Source: Melanocharis versteri | Lineage: Eukaryota; Chordata; Aves; Passeriformes; Melanocharitidae | Direction of reading: 5' to 3' | NCBI GenBank assembly: GCA_013397845.1 | Contig: VZTG01010068.1 | Location: 105,085 to 169,084 of the forward strand | Length of the DNA: 64,000 nucleotides | The notes under the pieces: model-generated | Seen by the model: the letters and a program-made list of their open reading frames with translations, nothing else | Told to the model about the DNA's origin: nothing | Database searches by the model: none | Part shown: positions 36,401-48,400 of the stretch, in pieces | How positions within the stretch are numbered: the first letter of the stretch is position 1 | How the letters are laid out: every line of letters begins with the position of its first letter | Position numbers and translations under genes: made by a program

Positions 36401-39400
36401 TGATGCTATTGCAGAACTGGATACACTGAGTGAAGAAAGCTATAAGGACTCTACACTTATCATGCAGTTGTTACGTGATAACCTGACACTATGGACTTCA
36501 GACATGCAGGGTGATGGTGAGTGAGTGCTGCTGGAAAAGCTGCATCCCTGACCCAGGGAACAGAGTGGGGAAATGGAGAGGCTTTGATGGTTTACTTCTG
36601 TCTCTCCTAATAATGACCCTCCTGCACTCCTGTCCTACCTTAATGCTGGATCGGGTCGTAGGGGTGACACTGGAATCTTTTGAGCAGCTTCTCAGCTCTC
36701 ACTTGAAGGAAGGAGGTGTGGAATTAGCAACACTTGGTTGTTTTTCCCTCCCCACGTGGCACCTGTGATCGCTGTAAAAGCAGTGACTTCATTTATTTCA
36801 TCTTTCCTTTCATCTTTTCTTATCTTTTTCTTTAGTTCCCCTTTATTCCAGGTCACTCCATATTCTCATTGCCAGAGCAAATGCCAAATGTGTCCCCTGG
36901 CAGTACTGAAGGGTCGGACATGGGTTGCTTCTGTTTGCTAGCAAAGGATAGTACAGATTTTTGAAGTGGTTTTGGCACACTGAATGGACTTTACCAACAC
37001 TTAAACTTCCACATACAATGCTTAGTACAAATTTACTCATTTTAAGGTTTCTCTCTTGGAGAGACATGTGAAGAGAGCTGACTTTCTTTACTTTTAACTT
37101 GGAGGCAAAATAAGTCCTGTTAAGACTATTTTGGGTACCTACAAATGCCCAGAGCTTAGAAACACCACTGCTGAACCTCCCATAAGTACATGAATGGATT
37201 AAATTTTTGGTAAGCTGTTCCTGGTAGCCAGGCAGCATTCCTGGGGGTACTTCATTGGTGGTGTGTCCATTTGAAAGCAAATGCAGAATCCTTTACAGTT
37301 TTCCTGACGCCCTGTTTTTATGTAGGGTCATGGGTTTGTTTTGAAGTGTTGTTACTCCAGCACTTCTCCCTCTGCTCTTTGGGCTGCTGAGAGAACTGGG
37401 AATGCTGTAAATATGTGGGGTCTTGGCTGCTGGTTTTCTCCATATCCCAGTGTTTAAGGCTCTTGCACCTCCCTTTCCAAAGATTATCTCATGGTGCAGG
37501 ATGGATCCTGGATGGATCTGTAGACTCTCGTAAACACTGCAGGTGTTGGATGCCTTCCTTGCCATGTGTGGGCATTGGAGAAAAGAAATGTGTTTCAAAT
37601 TCCCACAGTTAAGATACCACCTTTACTTTTTTTGCTGGAGCCAAATGCCCTGGTGCTCTGTGGAGGCCATTTCAGTGCAGTAACAAGGCTGGATCAGTGT
37701 GGGATAGTACCAGTGTCTTCCAAAAGTTCCTGATTTTCCCATAGCTGACGTCTCTCATGGATCTTGGATATTGTAGAAGTTCCACAAGATTATTTACAGG
37801 TTCTTTAGATTTTGCAAAAAGAAATTGAGATTTGAATTGCTTGCTCCACAGCATGAAAAATAGACATTTTGGTTCTTCCTGAAGTAATTCAGATCATCCT
37901 GGTTCCTGGTGCCAGAAAGACAGTGATTACAGAATTGAAAATACTGTAGGACTACTTAAAATTGTGGTGGAATTCTTCAGATTAAAAAAAAAAAAANGTA
38001 GAATATTTAGCCACAGGTGCAAAGTTAAGTTTCCTCATCCTTTGCCAGTACTCCGAGTGCATTTCCAACTGATGCTTCCAGAGCTCCGTGTTTCCAAATG
38101 GGCAGAACCTTGGAACAATAAATCAGTAGTGGCACGGTCAGCAGTGTCCAAGGGGTGGGAGAGGCTTGGAAAGGGCTTTTCTTTGGCATGAAGCTTTTCC
38201 CTGTTTCCATTTCAGCCGTGTAGGGATGTAAAGCCAGGCATGACCCAGCTGCTGCACTCCCATCCCAATCCCTGTAGCTTTCCCATGGCCCAGACGAGTG
38301 TTGAGTTTATTTCCACGCTTATAATGTCATCTCCATATGATTCCTGTTCTCCCCTTCTTTCCTGCTGTATAGATTCCTAAAGGAAAGTCCAACTGTTCAT
38401 TTCCTAAAAACTCTACTTTGTAAGTCTCTTGTGGTGGCTCACTGGAGTTTTCAGTGTCAGTTTTCCTGTCACTAACAGTGCCTGCCTCTGTCACCCGCTG
38501 CTGACAAATGCTTGTGTCCCTGCTGCCACTCCTGTGGCAGCTGTCCCCCTGCCCAGGGTTGATGTGCTTGACTAAGATCCAGAGTAACTCACGTGTTTGG
38601 GAATTGAGCTACAGACCTGGATGGATAGAAGAGTATTTGGGCATGGAAAGTACTTCACAGTGGCCTGGTAGAGGAGTATTTGCTGAAGTGTGTTGGTTAG
38701 AGCATGCTGAGATCTTCTGATCTGGGTTAAGGCCTCTGCTTTTCTCTCCTAAATGATCTGATACGGAATTCTATCTCTAAACTTTAGTGTTGTTGAATGT
38801 CCTGTGTTTCTAGGCCCCCTCTTCCAAAATCTACCTCCTGTTGTACCTGGTGGTGGTCTTGAATCTGGACATGCTCTGAGCAGACATTCTGGTTATCTGC
38901 TGGAACTCATCAGTCTCATTTGATGGGGTTTTATTGCAAATTAAGGTTTTAATTACTAGTTTCTGTTCATTGCCCTTAAGAGATTACATCTCATGTGGTT
39001 AAAGATAATTGTAAGCACTTTTTCAGTCTCTCTTATCAATTAAGTGACTTGTGCATGTGTGATGGCACCAGCTGAGGTACCTGGAACTTCCCCAGCTGCA
39101 GCAGAATTTTGGCAGAGCCCTGCAGAAGGTGTTGCATGTGGCTCCCCAGGGCTGCTGGAATGTGACCAAACTGCAGGAGTCTCATGGGCAGACCCTGTTC
39201 CACTGCATGGCACAGCCTGGTTGAACAGAGACATCAATTTCCACAAGATGTTTTTCTTTAATAACCTCAAGCCCTGGGTTTCTTGTCAGGTTGGACTTGC
39301 AGTAGGGTGTTTTTCATACCTTTGGTAATTCCTACTATCAATCAGTGTTTCTGTATAAAATTACCTGAATTAATTTGCTGTTGAGACTTGAGTGGGCTTG

Positions 39401-39818
39401 GGCAGAAAAAGGTAGAGATGAGAGTTTGGGGAAGGGATTTTGTGTTCCAAGGATGTTGATCCACAGCTCTTCCGATGGTTTCTGCCTTGGCTCAGCAGGA
39501 CTGCTCACCTGCGTGGTGTCAGTTTTCAGGGCTGGGTTTGTTTGTCCTCACGTGTTCTAATGGCCTTAATGCAGTTGTGTGTGAGGGTGCAGGTGATTAC
39601 AAGGCTTAATTTCCATGGGAACGCTTCACTCCGGAGCTGGCAGCGTGGAGTGGGAGAGTGAGCGTGTATTGCATGAAAATATTAATCTCTAGGTGCTTGT
39701 TAAGCCTTTCTGCAGCTCTCAGTTTTCAATGGTAACATTTTCCTTACTTCTTCCCACTTCCACAGGTGAAGAACAGAATAAAGAAGCGCTGCAGGATGTG
39801 GAAGATGAAAACCAGTGA
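30233..39818 (+). CDS. YWHAE: 14-3-3 epsilon, exons 2-6 (exon 1 in gap)
   Basis: Coding segments 30233-30432, 35122-35228, 35593-35799, 36380-36516 and 39766-39818 join in phase to residues 22-255 of 14-3-3 epsilon. The protein is a dimeric cytosolic adaptor that binds phosphoserine/threonine motifs in RAF, CDC25, NDEL1 and many other clients (family knowledge). Visible hallmarks are the helix 3 segment [20 protein letters not shown] with the phosphate-binding Lys and Arg, [11 protein letters not shown] with the binding Arg-Tyr pair region, [27 protein letters not shown], and the isoform-specific acidic tail [16 protein letters not shown]. That tail and the [10 protein letters not shown] start of exon 2 separate epsilon from other 14-3-3 paralogues. 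The visible protein agrees with the human sequence as I remember it. Confidence 0.98.
30433..35121 (+). other. YWHAE: YWHAE intron 2
   Basis: Donor GTAAGA, acceptor TTTTTAACTAG. A 4.7 kb ordinary intron. The only thing noted is a 67-codon open frame at 33479-33682 preceded by TTCTTTGCAG, discussed among the findings and probably chance. Confidence 0.8.
35122..35228 (+). CDS. YWHAE: YWHAE exon 3
   Basis: Starts [20 protein letters not shown] and ends KVFYYK plus the first two bases of Met124; donor GTAAGTG at 35229. Residues 89-124, helix 4-5 region. Confidence 0.97.
35229..35592 (+). other. YWHAE: YWHAE intron 3
   Basis: Short 364-base intron, GTAAGT to TTTTCAG. Nothing else seen. Confidence 0.9.
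35593..35799 (+). CDS. YWHAE: YWHAE exon 4
   Basis: The first base G completes Met124, then [20 protein letters not shown], ending NSPDRAC and two bases of Arg193. Donor GTAGGT at 35800. Contains the Arg-Tyr pair of the phosphopeptide pocket in DYHRYL and the conserved [10 protein letters not shown] helix. Confidence 0.97.
35800..36379 (+). other. YWHAE: YWHAE intron 4
   Basis: 580-base intron from GTAGGT to CATTGCAG with no recognisable content. Confidence 0.9.
36380..36516 (+). CDS. YWHAE: YWHAE exon 5
   Basis: Starts with G completing Arg193, then [20 protein letters not shown] and ends WTSDMQGD plus one base of Gly239. Donor GTGAGT at 36517. Helices 8-9 forming the client groove. Confidence 0.97.
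36517..39765 (+). other. YWHAE: YWHAE intron 5
   Basis: 3.2 kb intron from GTGAGT to CTTCCACAG. One undetermined base at 37997 after a poly(A) run. No recognised exon or repeat. Confidence 0.8.
39766..39818 (+). CDS. YWHAE: YWHAE exon 6, terminal coding part
   Basis: GT completes Gly239, then [16 protein letters not shown] and TGA at 39816-39818. This acidic, disordered tail is specific to the epsilon isoform. Confidence 0.97.
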
Positions 39819-40680
39819 GACACAAAGGCCAACAAGAGAACCCATCTCTGACCACCCTCCCCCTTCCCCACAAAAACCCTCAGTGTCACTCTGAGAACCA
39901 CCAAATCTGACTTTTACATTGGGTCTCAGAATTTAGGTTCCTGCCCTGTTGGGTTTCTTTATTTTTATTTTTTTTTACACAGTTTAAAAGTTCTTAAAGG
40001 CAAGAGTGAATTTCTGTGGATTTTACTGGTGCCAGCTTTTAGGTTCTTTAAGACACTAACAGGACTGCGTAAAGGCTCTTTCAGCATTACTGTATTGTCT
40101 CTGCCAGCTGTGGTGACATTGCCATCAGACCTGGACGTGACACCTGAAGGCCGTGTAGGGAGAGATTGGTCCTGGCCAGGTAGTGCTCATGTGGTGGCAT
40201 CTTTCTTTTTTTTATAACTGTTTAAACTGAATTTTATACCAATGTTTCAACTTAATTGGGTGTTTAGCTTGAAGTTGCGAGGTTGCATTTGGGACATTTA
40301 TTGTAGTGGTTTTACTGTATAAAAACAAAAAGTTTCCAAACTGCTGAAATGTTGCTGAAAATCATGGTGCTGGTAACAGTTCAACAATCCGTGGCTGCTC
40401 ATTCTTGCCTGTTCTTTACTTTCCCTCCAAGCAGGTTAGCATTGAAGGTGGCATTGATAAGCCTGCATGCGTGTTCAATATTTTTTCTTTTCTCCCTCCC
40501 CTCTCCCCATCTCCCTTCGCTCGCTCAACCTCTTTTGTTCAGTATGTGTAACTTGAAGCTAATTTGTACTACTGGATATCTGACTGGAGCCACAGATACA
40601 GAATCTGTATTGTTCTTACTGAAACACAGCATGGAATTAACATTAAACTTAAATAAAACAAACCTAAATTAAAAATGCCA
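39819..40680 (+). other. YWHAE: YWHAE 3' UTR
   Basis: About 0.86 kb from the stop to the AATAAA at 40652. Contains T-rich and pyrimidine-rich stretches (for example TTTTTTTCTTTTCTCC-like around 40480) and no open frame of interest. Confidence 0.75.
40652..40657 (+). terminator. YWHAE: YWHAE poly(A) signal
   Basis: AATAAA about 0.83 kb after the stop codon, in ACTTAAATAAAACAAACC. It is the only canonical plus-strand signal I see in the 3' UTR. Confidence 0.7.
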
Positions 40681-41060
40681 AACATCACTATGAATTTCTT
40701 TTAGAAGAATAACTTTCCTTTGTTGCTTGTACTAGGAACAGTTGGAGGGGGAGAGAGCAGCAGGAACAGCCTTGTTCTTCAGACAGGAGCTAAGGAAGAT
40801 TTGGTCTGAGCGTGAGTTGTGCTGCTGAGAGCAGCCCTTTTATCCAGTCTTTCCCTATATAAATCCCTGGGAAATGGTTGGCGAGTTCCTCTCAGCTGCT
40901 GTTGCAGCACTGCTCATCCAGTGCAGTTCCACGGATGGACAGAAGGGACACAGGTTATCTGCTCTGCTGGGAATAACCAGCTGCTTGGAATGGACACAGA
41001 GCTGGGGCTGGGGGTCAGCCTCGCCCTAAACCACGTAAGGAAACTGCACCAAAGACAAGG
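40680..41060. other. YWHAE-MYO1C convergent intergenic spacer
   Basis: Roughly 380 bases between the two predicted 3' ends, GC-richer than the YWHAE UTR, with no recognised element. Confidence 0.6.
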
Positions 41061-42465
41061 GGGGTTGGTTTTTGTAAAAATTTATTCAGCGTAGTCTGGC
41101 AGAGGTTATAACCAACATGTGCAGCGTGTGCTGCACACACTGAGCACAGCAGGGGAGGGCCTGCAGTGTATCCCACATTCCAGCCCGGAGCAGGGCTGGG
41201 CAATGGCATCGAGTCAGGAACCAGAGCAGAGACGGAGCTGAGGGGGTGAGAGAGGCAGCAGTGGGTGAGACTCATTCAGGGCTGGCTGTGGCTGCAGCAG
41301 CACGGAGGGGAAGGGTGTGTAAGGCAAGCAGAGCAGGATGCACAGGCTGGGCTGTGGAGCTGTGCCATTCCTGCAGCAGGAATTCCCCATGGAGCCCTGC
41401 AGCCTGCAGCTGTTGGGGTTAAAGGAAGGTGCTGAGGAGGGACCTGTGCTTCAGCCAGCACCCAGCCCCTGTGGCTGTGGGGCAGCAGCAGTGCCCAGCC
41501 CTCCCTCTAAGGCAGCACTGAGGCACTGATATAAATACTGTGGGAATCAGAGTTCCAGTTATGGCTGGGAACAAGAGGAAAAGCCATTTTTCCCGAAGGT
41601 GCTGCTCTGAGCCTGCGGAGCTGTGTGGGGAAGGGGCAGTGGGGACTCCCAGCCAAGGAAAGGCAGAGGGGGAGCTCATGTTCATCCCATGACCAGCCCA
41701 GAGCAGTGGTAACCTCTGCAGTTTGTATTACACTGTGTTTGTGTGGATATGAAAAATTCCTACGGTATAAAAATAGAGAGCAAGAAATGGGACAGCTGAC
41801 TTCAAAAAAAGGTAAAAGTCTCTGGCTCCTGATCAGTGAAGAAATTACATGATAGGTTTGTCAGGTTATACCTTGTAACCATAAACTAAAAACAACAGAA
41901 ATTCCAAATCTAAAACATAAAAGTTTCCACATCAACTCCATCTCTCGTAGTGCATCTCATCCTTGGCTATAAAGTATTTACAGGTTTTACTCATTTACAC
42001 AATATGGCTTCACTATATTTGTAACAAAAAGCATTAAAACATCTCCGAGCAAAATTCTTCATAGAACATTCTGAATACAAAGTTTGGCATTTCATTGATT
42101 TGGCTGAGAAAGCAGCAGAGTTACTTGTGTTGTGATTGTGCTTTTTTTCGGTGATGACAAGCACAAATTTTGGTCATTTCCATCAGGGCTTAAACTCTCC
42201 CTCAAAGCCCAGCTGAAGATCCTGAGCTGTGGTTGCAGGGATGCTGTGCTGGACCCCATGTTCAGTCGGGTAAGGAAGAGAGGAGAAGGCCTTTGTTTGG
42301 GACTCTGAGAGTAAGACAAGAGAGCAAGGATGTATTTTGTGGTTGTTCTGAAAGTGCAGGTCTTTGGTAATAACAGAAAGAGCAAAGCGAGGAAGGGGGG
42401 GTTTGCTGGGAGCAACGTTCAGCCAGTTCCATGGAGGGGAAGGTCCTGGAGCATGGAATTTTTCA
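41060..42465 (-). other. MYO1C: MYO1C 3' UTR
   Basis: Minus-strand sequence after the TGA at 42466-42468, running about 1.4 kb to the minus-strand AATAAA at 41081-41086. No coding potential in the MYO1C frame. The extent is inferred from the signal. Confidence 0.65.
41081..41086 (-). terminator. MYO1C: MYO1C poly(A) signal
   Basis: Plus-strand TTTATT, i.e. AATAAA on the minus strand in CTGAATAAATTTTTAC, about 1.4 kb after the stop codon. Confidence 0.6.
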
Positions 42466-42492
42466 TCATCGGGAATTCAACCGAGGAGCGAC
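42466..42492 (-). CDS. MYO1C: MYO1C window exon 31, terminal coding part
   Basis: Acceptor CTGCAG before 42492; VAPRLNSR and TGA. The eight-residue end is the conserved myosin-Ic C-terminus, which fixes both the paralogue and the stop. Confidence 0.95.
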   Translation of the reverse strand, partial: VAPRLNSR

Positions 42493-45400
42493 CTGCAGGA
42501 GAAGGACAGGTGTGAAAGTGTGTTCAAAATGCTGCAAAAGTATTAATTCCTGAACATGCTGAGGCTGGGCAGCCTGTGCTCCTGAGGGGAGCTCTCAGCT
42601 CTGCTGCAAGGGGAGTCAGTGCAGTCTGGATTTTTTCTGGATTTATTTCTGAATAACCCGGGATTTGACAGTGCATAACTCAGCTGTGGGGCTGATCTGA
42701 CTCCAAGGATCACCACAAACAAGTTGACAAGGGGAGAGGGTTTTGTTTGGGTTTTTAAATGCATTTAAAATTTGGTTTGCTATGGAGTAAATGAATTTTA
42801 GGAGGGGGAATAAAAAGTGAGTGCTAGGACAGTCCCTTGCTGAGTGTGAGTGAGCTTGGCAGCCCCTGAGGGCTGCAGGAGCCCCGTGCCCAGCTCCAAC
42901 TGGGGGAAAGGCTGGGATAGGAGGGCACTGCCATTGGCAGGAACATCCCATGGCATGTGTCCCATGCCAGAATGCTGGTCTGGATCCAGGGTAAGTGATC
43001 CCCAGCCCACACTCACCACTGTTAGATGCCCGTTCTTGGCTTTGGCTATGAGCAGTTCTGATCCCGAGATGAAGTCGATGATCCCTTCTTTGCCTTGTCC
43101 CACTGTGAACTTTATGCTGTGAAGAGCAAAGGGTGAGAACAGCTCTGGTGAGGGTGGGGGGCACTGCAGGAGCTGGGTGGTAACAGAGCTGCAACAGCTC
43201 TGCTCTGGAGCCTTGCTTGAGGTGGAGTGGGTATGTTTGGATGGGGTACAGGAATGTTTCCTTCAGTGCTGAAGCAGAGCTGAGGCGGGGCCCTGGTGTC
43301 ACTCACCTGCCCTGGTTGATGTTGACATTGTTGATTTTGTTGGCCAGAATGGCTGTTTTTGTCAGTGTCTCGATCACGTGGTCACTCTGCAGGACAACGT
43401 CTCCCTGGGAGGAGAGTCCATGCTTTAGGATCATGGCTTTGGTGTCACTGTACCAAAACTACCCTGCTGTAGGGGACAGGGGACAGGGATGGCACCAGAG
43501 GGGGCCAACAAGCACTGCTGAACCCCAGCTGTGAGCACAGGGAAATACCAGCGAGAGAGCTGGCACAAAGTCACATCCCTGTCCCCCTGTCACCCCCTCC
43601 TCACAGCTGGATGTGCTCCCTGTGCCTTCCACCCTTTCTCCAGAGGGGCTGGAGGAGGGAGGGATGAGCCCCCAGTACCTTCTGCTTGTTGTCCTCACAG
43701 TGCACATGCAGCACAAACAAGTTGTCGCTCAGGCTGCTGACGGAGATGCCTGGGGGAGAGACAGGAGCGTCACTGGAACCTGGGGAGGGTTCAGTGTTCA
43801 CAGCCTCTCCCAGGAATGCAGCACCTGTTCCCCCACAGCACAGCTGAGGGGCTGCAGGGGGCTGAGGGCACAGGCTTCAGCCCAAGGCTGCAGTGACTGC
43901 ACTGCAGCAGGCTCAGCAGTTCTCCCCCTCCCAAAGAGCCCGGCCCTGTTGGATATTCCGAGGGCCAAAAGCTGCAGCAGTGGCCCAGGCAGCTGCTGTG
44001 CAGGAATGGTGCAACTCCTCCGTGGCATGGCCCTGCAATGGGGATATCACTCAGGGGAGGAGTGAAGGGGATGAATTGAGTCGTTTTGGTGACATTTTAA
44101 TGGAGCTTCATTTTAGAAAAACTCCGTTTCAAGATATTAAAATGCTTGCCAGGATCAGCTCATCCCATTCTTGTCCAGAACAAGGACAAATTCGGGTTTG
44201 TGTGAGTACATGAGGAAGTGCAGCTGAGGTGCAGGGTCAGGGGAGTGCCCAGCCCCATCCCCATCCCATTCCCACCTGTCAGGTTGGAGTAGTCGATGCG
44301 CTGCTTGATCTTGGACTCCTCCACGATGATGGCCGAGCTCTGGGTGAGCAGCAGCTGCCGCGCCCTCGCCTTGTAGCCCTTCCTGTCGTACTTGACCACG
44401 GGCACTGCGTACTGAAACACGAGTGAGCAGGGCCAGATCCCACCTGGGGCACTGCCAGCCCCCAGCAGGCACCGACGAGGGCTTGGGAAAGCGGGAATGC
44501 AGAAAATTCTCTGTGCCAGAACTTCCTGACTGCCCCAGAGCAGCTCTGCACACACCGTGGTGACTGCAGTGGCTGCCTCAGGGCTTGGGAAACCCAGGTT
44601 TGCTGTCACTCTGGGGGTTTCCCCCTTCCTCTCCAGCTGCAACCCATGCAATTCTTAACTGACATCATTAAACTGCCCAAATCTCCACTTTCTACCCCAT
44701 CAGCTCTTCCCAGACTGTCCTCTAAAGTATTACAAGCTTAATACAGTGTAAAATTATTGCTGTGCTTTCTCCAGAAATCTGATCTGCCCCTCTGCTGAGT
44801 AACTGTGAGCCTGACAAAAGTATTGGGACACATCTCTCACCTTAAGTGCTTCATTTTCTAAAGCCTGAAGGACTTTAGTATTTATTTCTTCTCTACCTGT
44901 ATTAAAACAGAAGAGGTGGGGGAGTCAGAAAGGAATTCCCAGCGAGAAAAGAGTTCATTAATCCCCCCCTTCCTTCCTCCTGTGAAACTTGGCAACCCCC
45001 ACTCACCCAGTCGAGTGTTGATGAAGAGCCTGGGAACACTCTGAGGATAATTGTCTTTTTTACCCTTGAAAATCTCACTGGCAATGACTTTTTGTTCCAA
45101 CTGCAAGGACAAAAGAAGTTTTCTTTTAGTATAAAATTTCTCCTCATTAAAAAGATACATTTGTGTTAGAAGAGATGTTCCCTTTGTGATTTTATTAGCA
45201 TCATCATTTAGTTCCTGTTTGGATGAGGAGTCACCCTACACCTTCAGTCCCTTGAGGGTAGCAGAGTTCCAGCCCCTGTCAGTGACCTGAGCTCTGAACT
45301 CCTTTGCTCCAAGAACAAACCAGGGACTGGGAAAATGGGAAATCCCCACTGCTGTGACACAGGACAGGGCACCTGGGATGATTTACAGGGAAAACTGGGG

Positions 45401-48400
45401 ACAAAAGAGGCTCCTTATCAGTGAGTCTGGTTTGCTGGGGGAAAGCAGCTGCTGAGCTGAGTTAATCCCATGTCCTTAATCACAGGCTCAGCCCCAGCCT
45501 TTCATTCCAGGTGTTGATGCACTGCAGAAGGTGAGAGATTGTACAATGAAAAACCTTCATGGCAGTTATAGCCAACATCTCCTATTATGTCTCTTTACTG
45601 AGCTTCTTTTTTAATATAAAAACTCCCTCCCCCTACCTTTCCATGAGATGAATCAAACCTCAGTACCATTTTAATTCTTTTTAGCTACAACAGAGCAGCT
45701 GAAACTGTTCCTGTAACTTCTCTGTTTGGAAAATGACTGGGTTTGTGTCTGCAGGATTCTTCCTCTCCACTTTACATGGTACAGGCAGAATAATGCAGCT
45801 TCTTATATTTTTAGTTTCCATGGGCAGAGTAACAGGGCCTTTCAATAGAGAAATTATGTGGGGGCTTGGCTGCACAGACTGTTTAAATAGCACCTATTCA
45901 GATATGTATAGAATGGGGTCTCTACTATGCCATTCCACTCTTTTAGTGTTTTGTCTCTAACCTAAACCCAAATCAGTGTCACTGTTCCTGTGGCACCCCA
46001 GAAAGCAGCGATTCACAACCCCAGGTGCCCACTGCTGCCCCGAGTGCCCGTGCAGGGCCCTGGCCCTCCCCTCCAGCTGCTCCTCTCCTCCATTCCCTGA
46101 GTTCTGCCCTTGGGAACGGCAGGGAAACCACTCCCCGTACCTGCTGCTTCCACTCGGGGCTGATCCTCTTGCAGTAGGTCCAGACCATGTTCTGCATGCA
46201 GAGCCTGCGCAGGAGCTGCGACGCCTGCGGGGAGCCCGCGGGAGAGGGGATGGCTCAGAGCCAGGGACAAAAACCCAACAGGGAGAAAAACCCAACAGCC
46301 CAGAACCTCTGACAAACCCAACAGGGAGAAACACCCAACAGGGACAAAAACCCAACAGGGACAAAAACCCAACAGGGACAAAAACTCAACAAGGACAAAC
46401 CCACAGAGACAAAAACCCAACAGCAACAAACCCAACAGGGACAGACACCCAACAGCCCAGAACCTCTGACAAACCCACAGGGACAAAAACCCAATAGGGA
46501 CAAAAACCCAACAGGGACAAAAGCCCAACAGCCCAGAACCTCTGACAAACCCAACAGAGACGAACCCAATAGCTCAGAACAACTGACAAACCCAAAAGGG
46601 ACAAAACTAACAGGGACAAACCCAACAGCCCAGAACGCTGATAAACCCAACAGGGACAAAAACCCAACAGCTCAGAACCACTGACAAGCCAACCTAATAG
46701 GGACAACAAACCTGACAGGGACAAACTCAACAGCTCAGAATCTCTGACAAACCCATAGGGACAAACCCAACAGCCCAGAACCACTGACAAACCCAACAGA
46801 GCAGCAGCAACAGCAGTCAGGAAACAGCTTTTTAACCCAGCAGTGCATTTCCTAAGAATTAAATAGTAAGTAGTTGATGTTTTGGCTTTCTCTCTGAGGG
46901 TTTGCCTTGTGACTTCTGCAGCTGCTTTAGAATGGGGGATAAACACCAGGATCCCTCCTCTCTGCACTGCTGTGCCCTTCCTTCCTTCCAGCTGTACCTT
47001 CAATCCAAACAGTTCTTTGGATAAGGTAACTGGGGTTTTCTGCAATATTTTGTTTTGAGCAGATAAACCAATTCAAGCAGATGCAGAATAGTAACAGCAA
47101 CAGAGGGAACTGAATTTGTTAAGAGAAAAATTGAAGGGAATTTCAGAAATGGATGAGAAACCCAGGAGAAAATGCAATCCTCTAGCCCTGGATTCCCCTC
47201 CCACATCCCAGGGGTCATTCCCACCTCACAGAGCGATGGGGGAGGAGTTGGCCACGATTTGTCCAAGACATTTTTTGGTAAGTTCCTCTTGAGGTTCATC
47301 AGGAAGGAGAATCGGATGTAATCCAGGAAATACTCGTTCTCTGGGCACCGCGGGTGGTTCCGGTAAATGAAGCCTTTAATGAACCTGTGGGTGTGGAAAA
47401 TATTGTTAGAAACATTTCAAAAGTGATAAAAATTAGTGGTATTTAAAGTTCCCATTTCCTGGGCTTTATTTAATAGTTGTAACTAATTTTAAAAAAACTC
47501 TGTAGTGACAAGAAAGTTTATTTTTAGCATCTTATTGTCAAGAAATGTGATGTTTGAGGGCTTGGGCTGCTCTTCACGCACCTCCTGATGGTCTCCACTG
47601 CCCATTTCCTCTTGGCAGCTTTTCGGCGTCCCAGGGTTCCCCTCCACCAGGACTGGATGGTGATGGCTAAAAATAACACAAAGATTTTGCATTAAGGGAG
47701 CTCCTTCATCCCCCAGACTGACCCCACACAAAACTGGCACCAAAAATGCTCAGGAAAACCCATCCTGGAAAAAACAGCTTTCAGTGGGGCATGGGGGCAA
47801 GAATATGAGTTTTTAATAATATGATACATTGGATAAATATCAGTAAAAAGATGGGAATTGCTGTGGGAGCTGCTGGGGGAACATCCCTCCCTCTCTCTGA
47901 GTCTCTCATACCTGAGCGTTTCATGGTCAGGAATTTCTTCCGGTGGTAGAAACCTCTCCACGTCGCCTGCATTTTTGTGGCTGGAATTGCAAGAAAAGCA
48001 GCAATTTGCAACTGTGACCAAGCAGACTTTGGTAGAAAAAGACCCAGCTTTTAAAAAGAAATCCACTGTAAGTGTGAGTGCCTCACCCAGACTCTGCTTC
48101 CTCACTTCCAGAGCATCTTCTGTTGCAAACAAAGTCTTGGGAAAGCGGATAAAAATCTTCGTTCTAGAAATAGAAATGCAGAATTCCATTTAACATGCTG
48201 GAGCAACTTGCTTTTGGCATCCCCTCTGGGCTCTGTGATCCTTCCCTCCTCCATTATCTAGAGAAGCTTTATTTCAAAGGGACAACACGGACATGCAGTG
48301 ATTCATAACCTCAAATTCAGAACACAGAACTGACCGTCCCATTTTGTATTCTTCTGGTTTGTAGCCAAGATGCTTCACCAGCACAGCCACCCCATCGTAG

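Noticed and set aside
42643..43302. 219-codon minus-strand frame
   Set aside because: Overlaps MYO1C exon 30 in a shifted frame and is a shadow of it plus intron sequence.
46013..47045. Several 130-220 codon minus-strand frames rich in Leu, Gly, Phe, Cys and Val
   Set aside because: They are translations of the A/C-rich minisatellite, repetitive in every frame and not protein-like.
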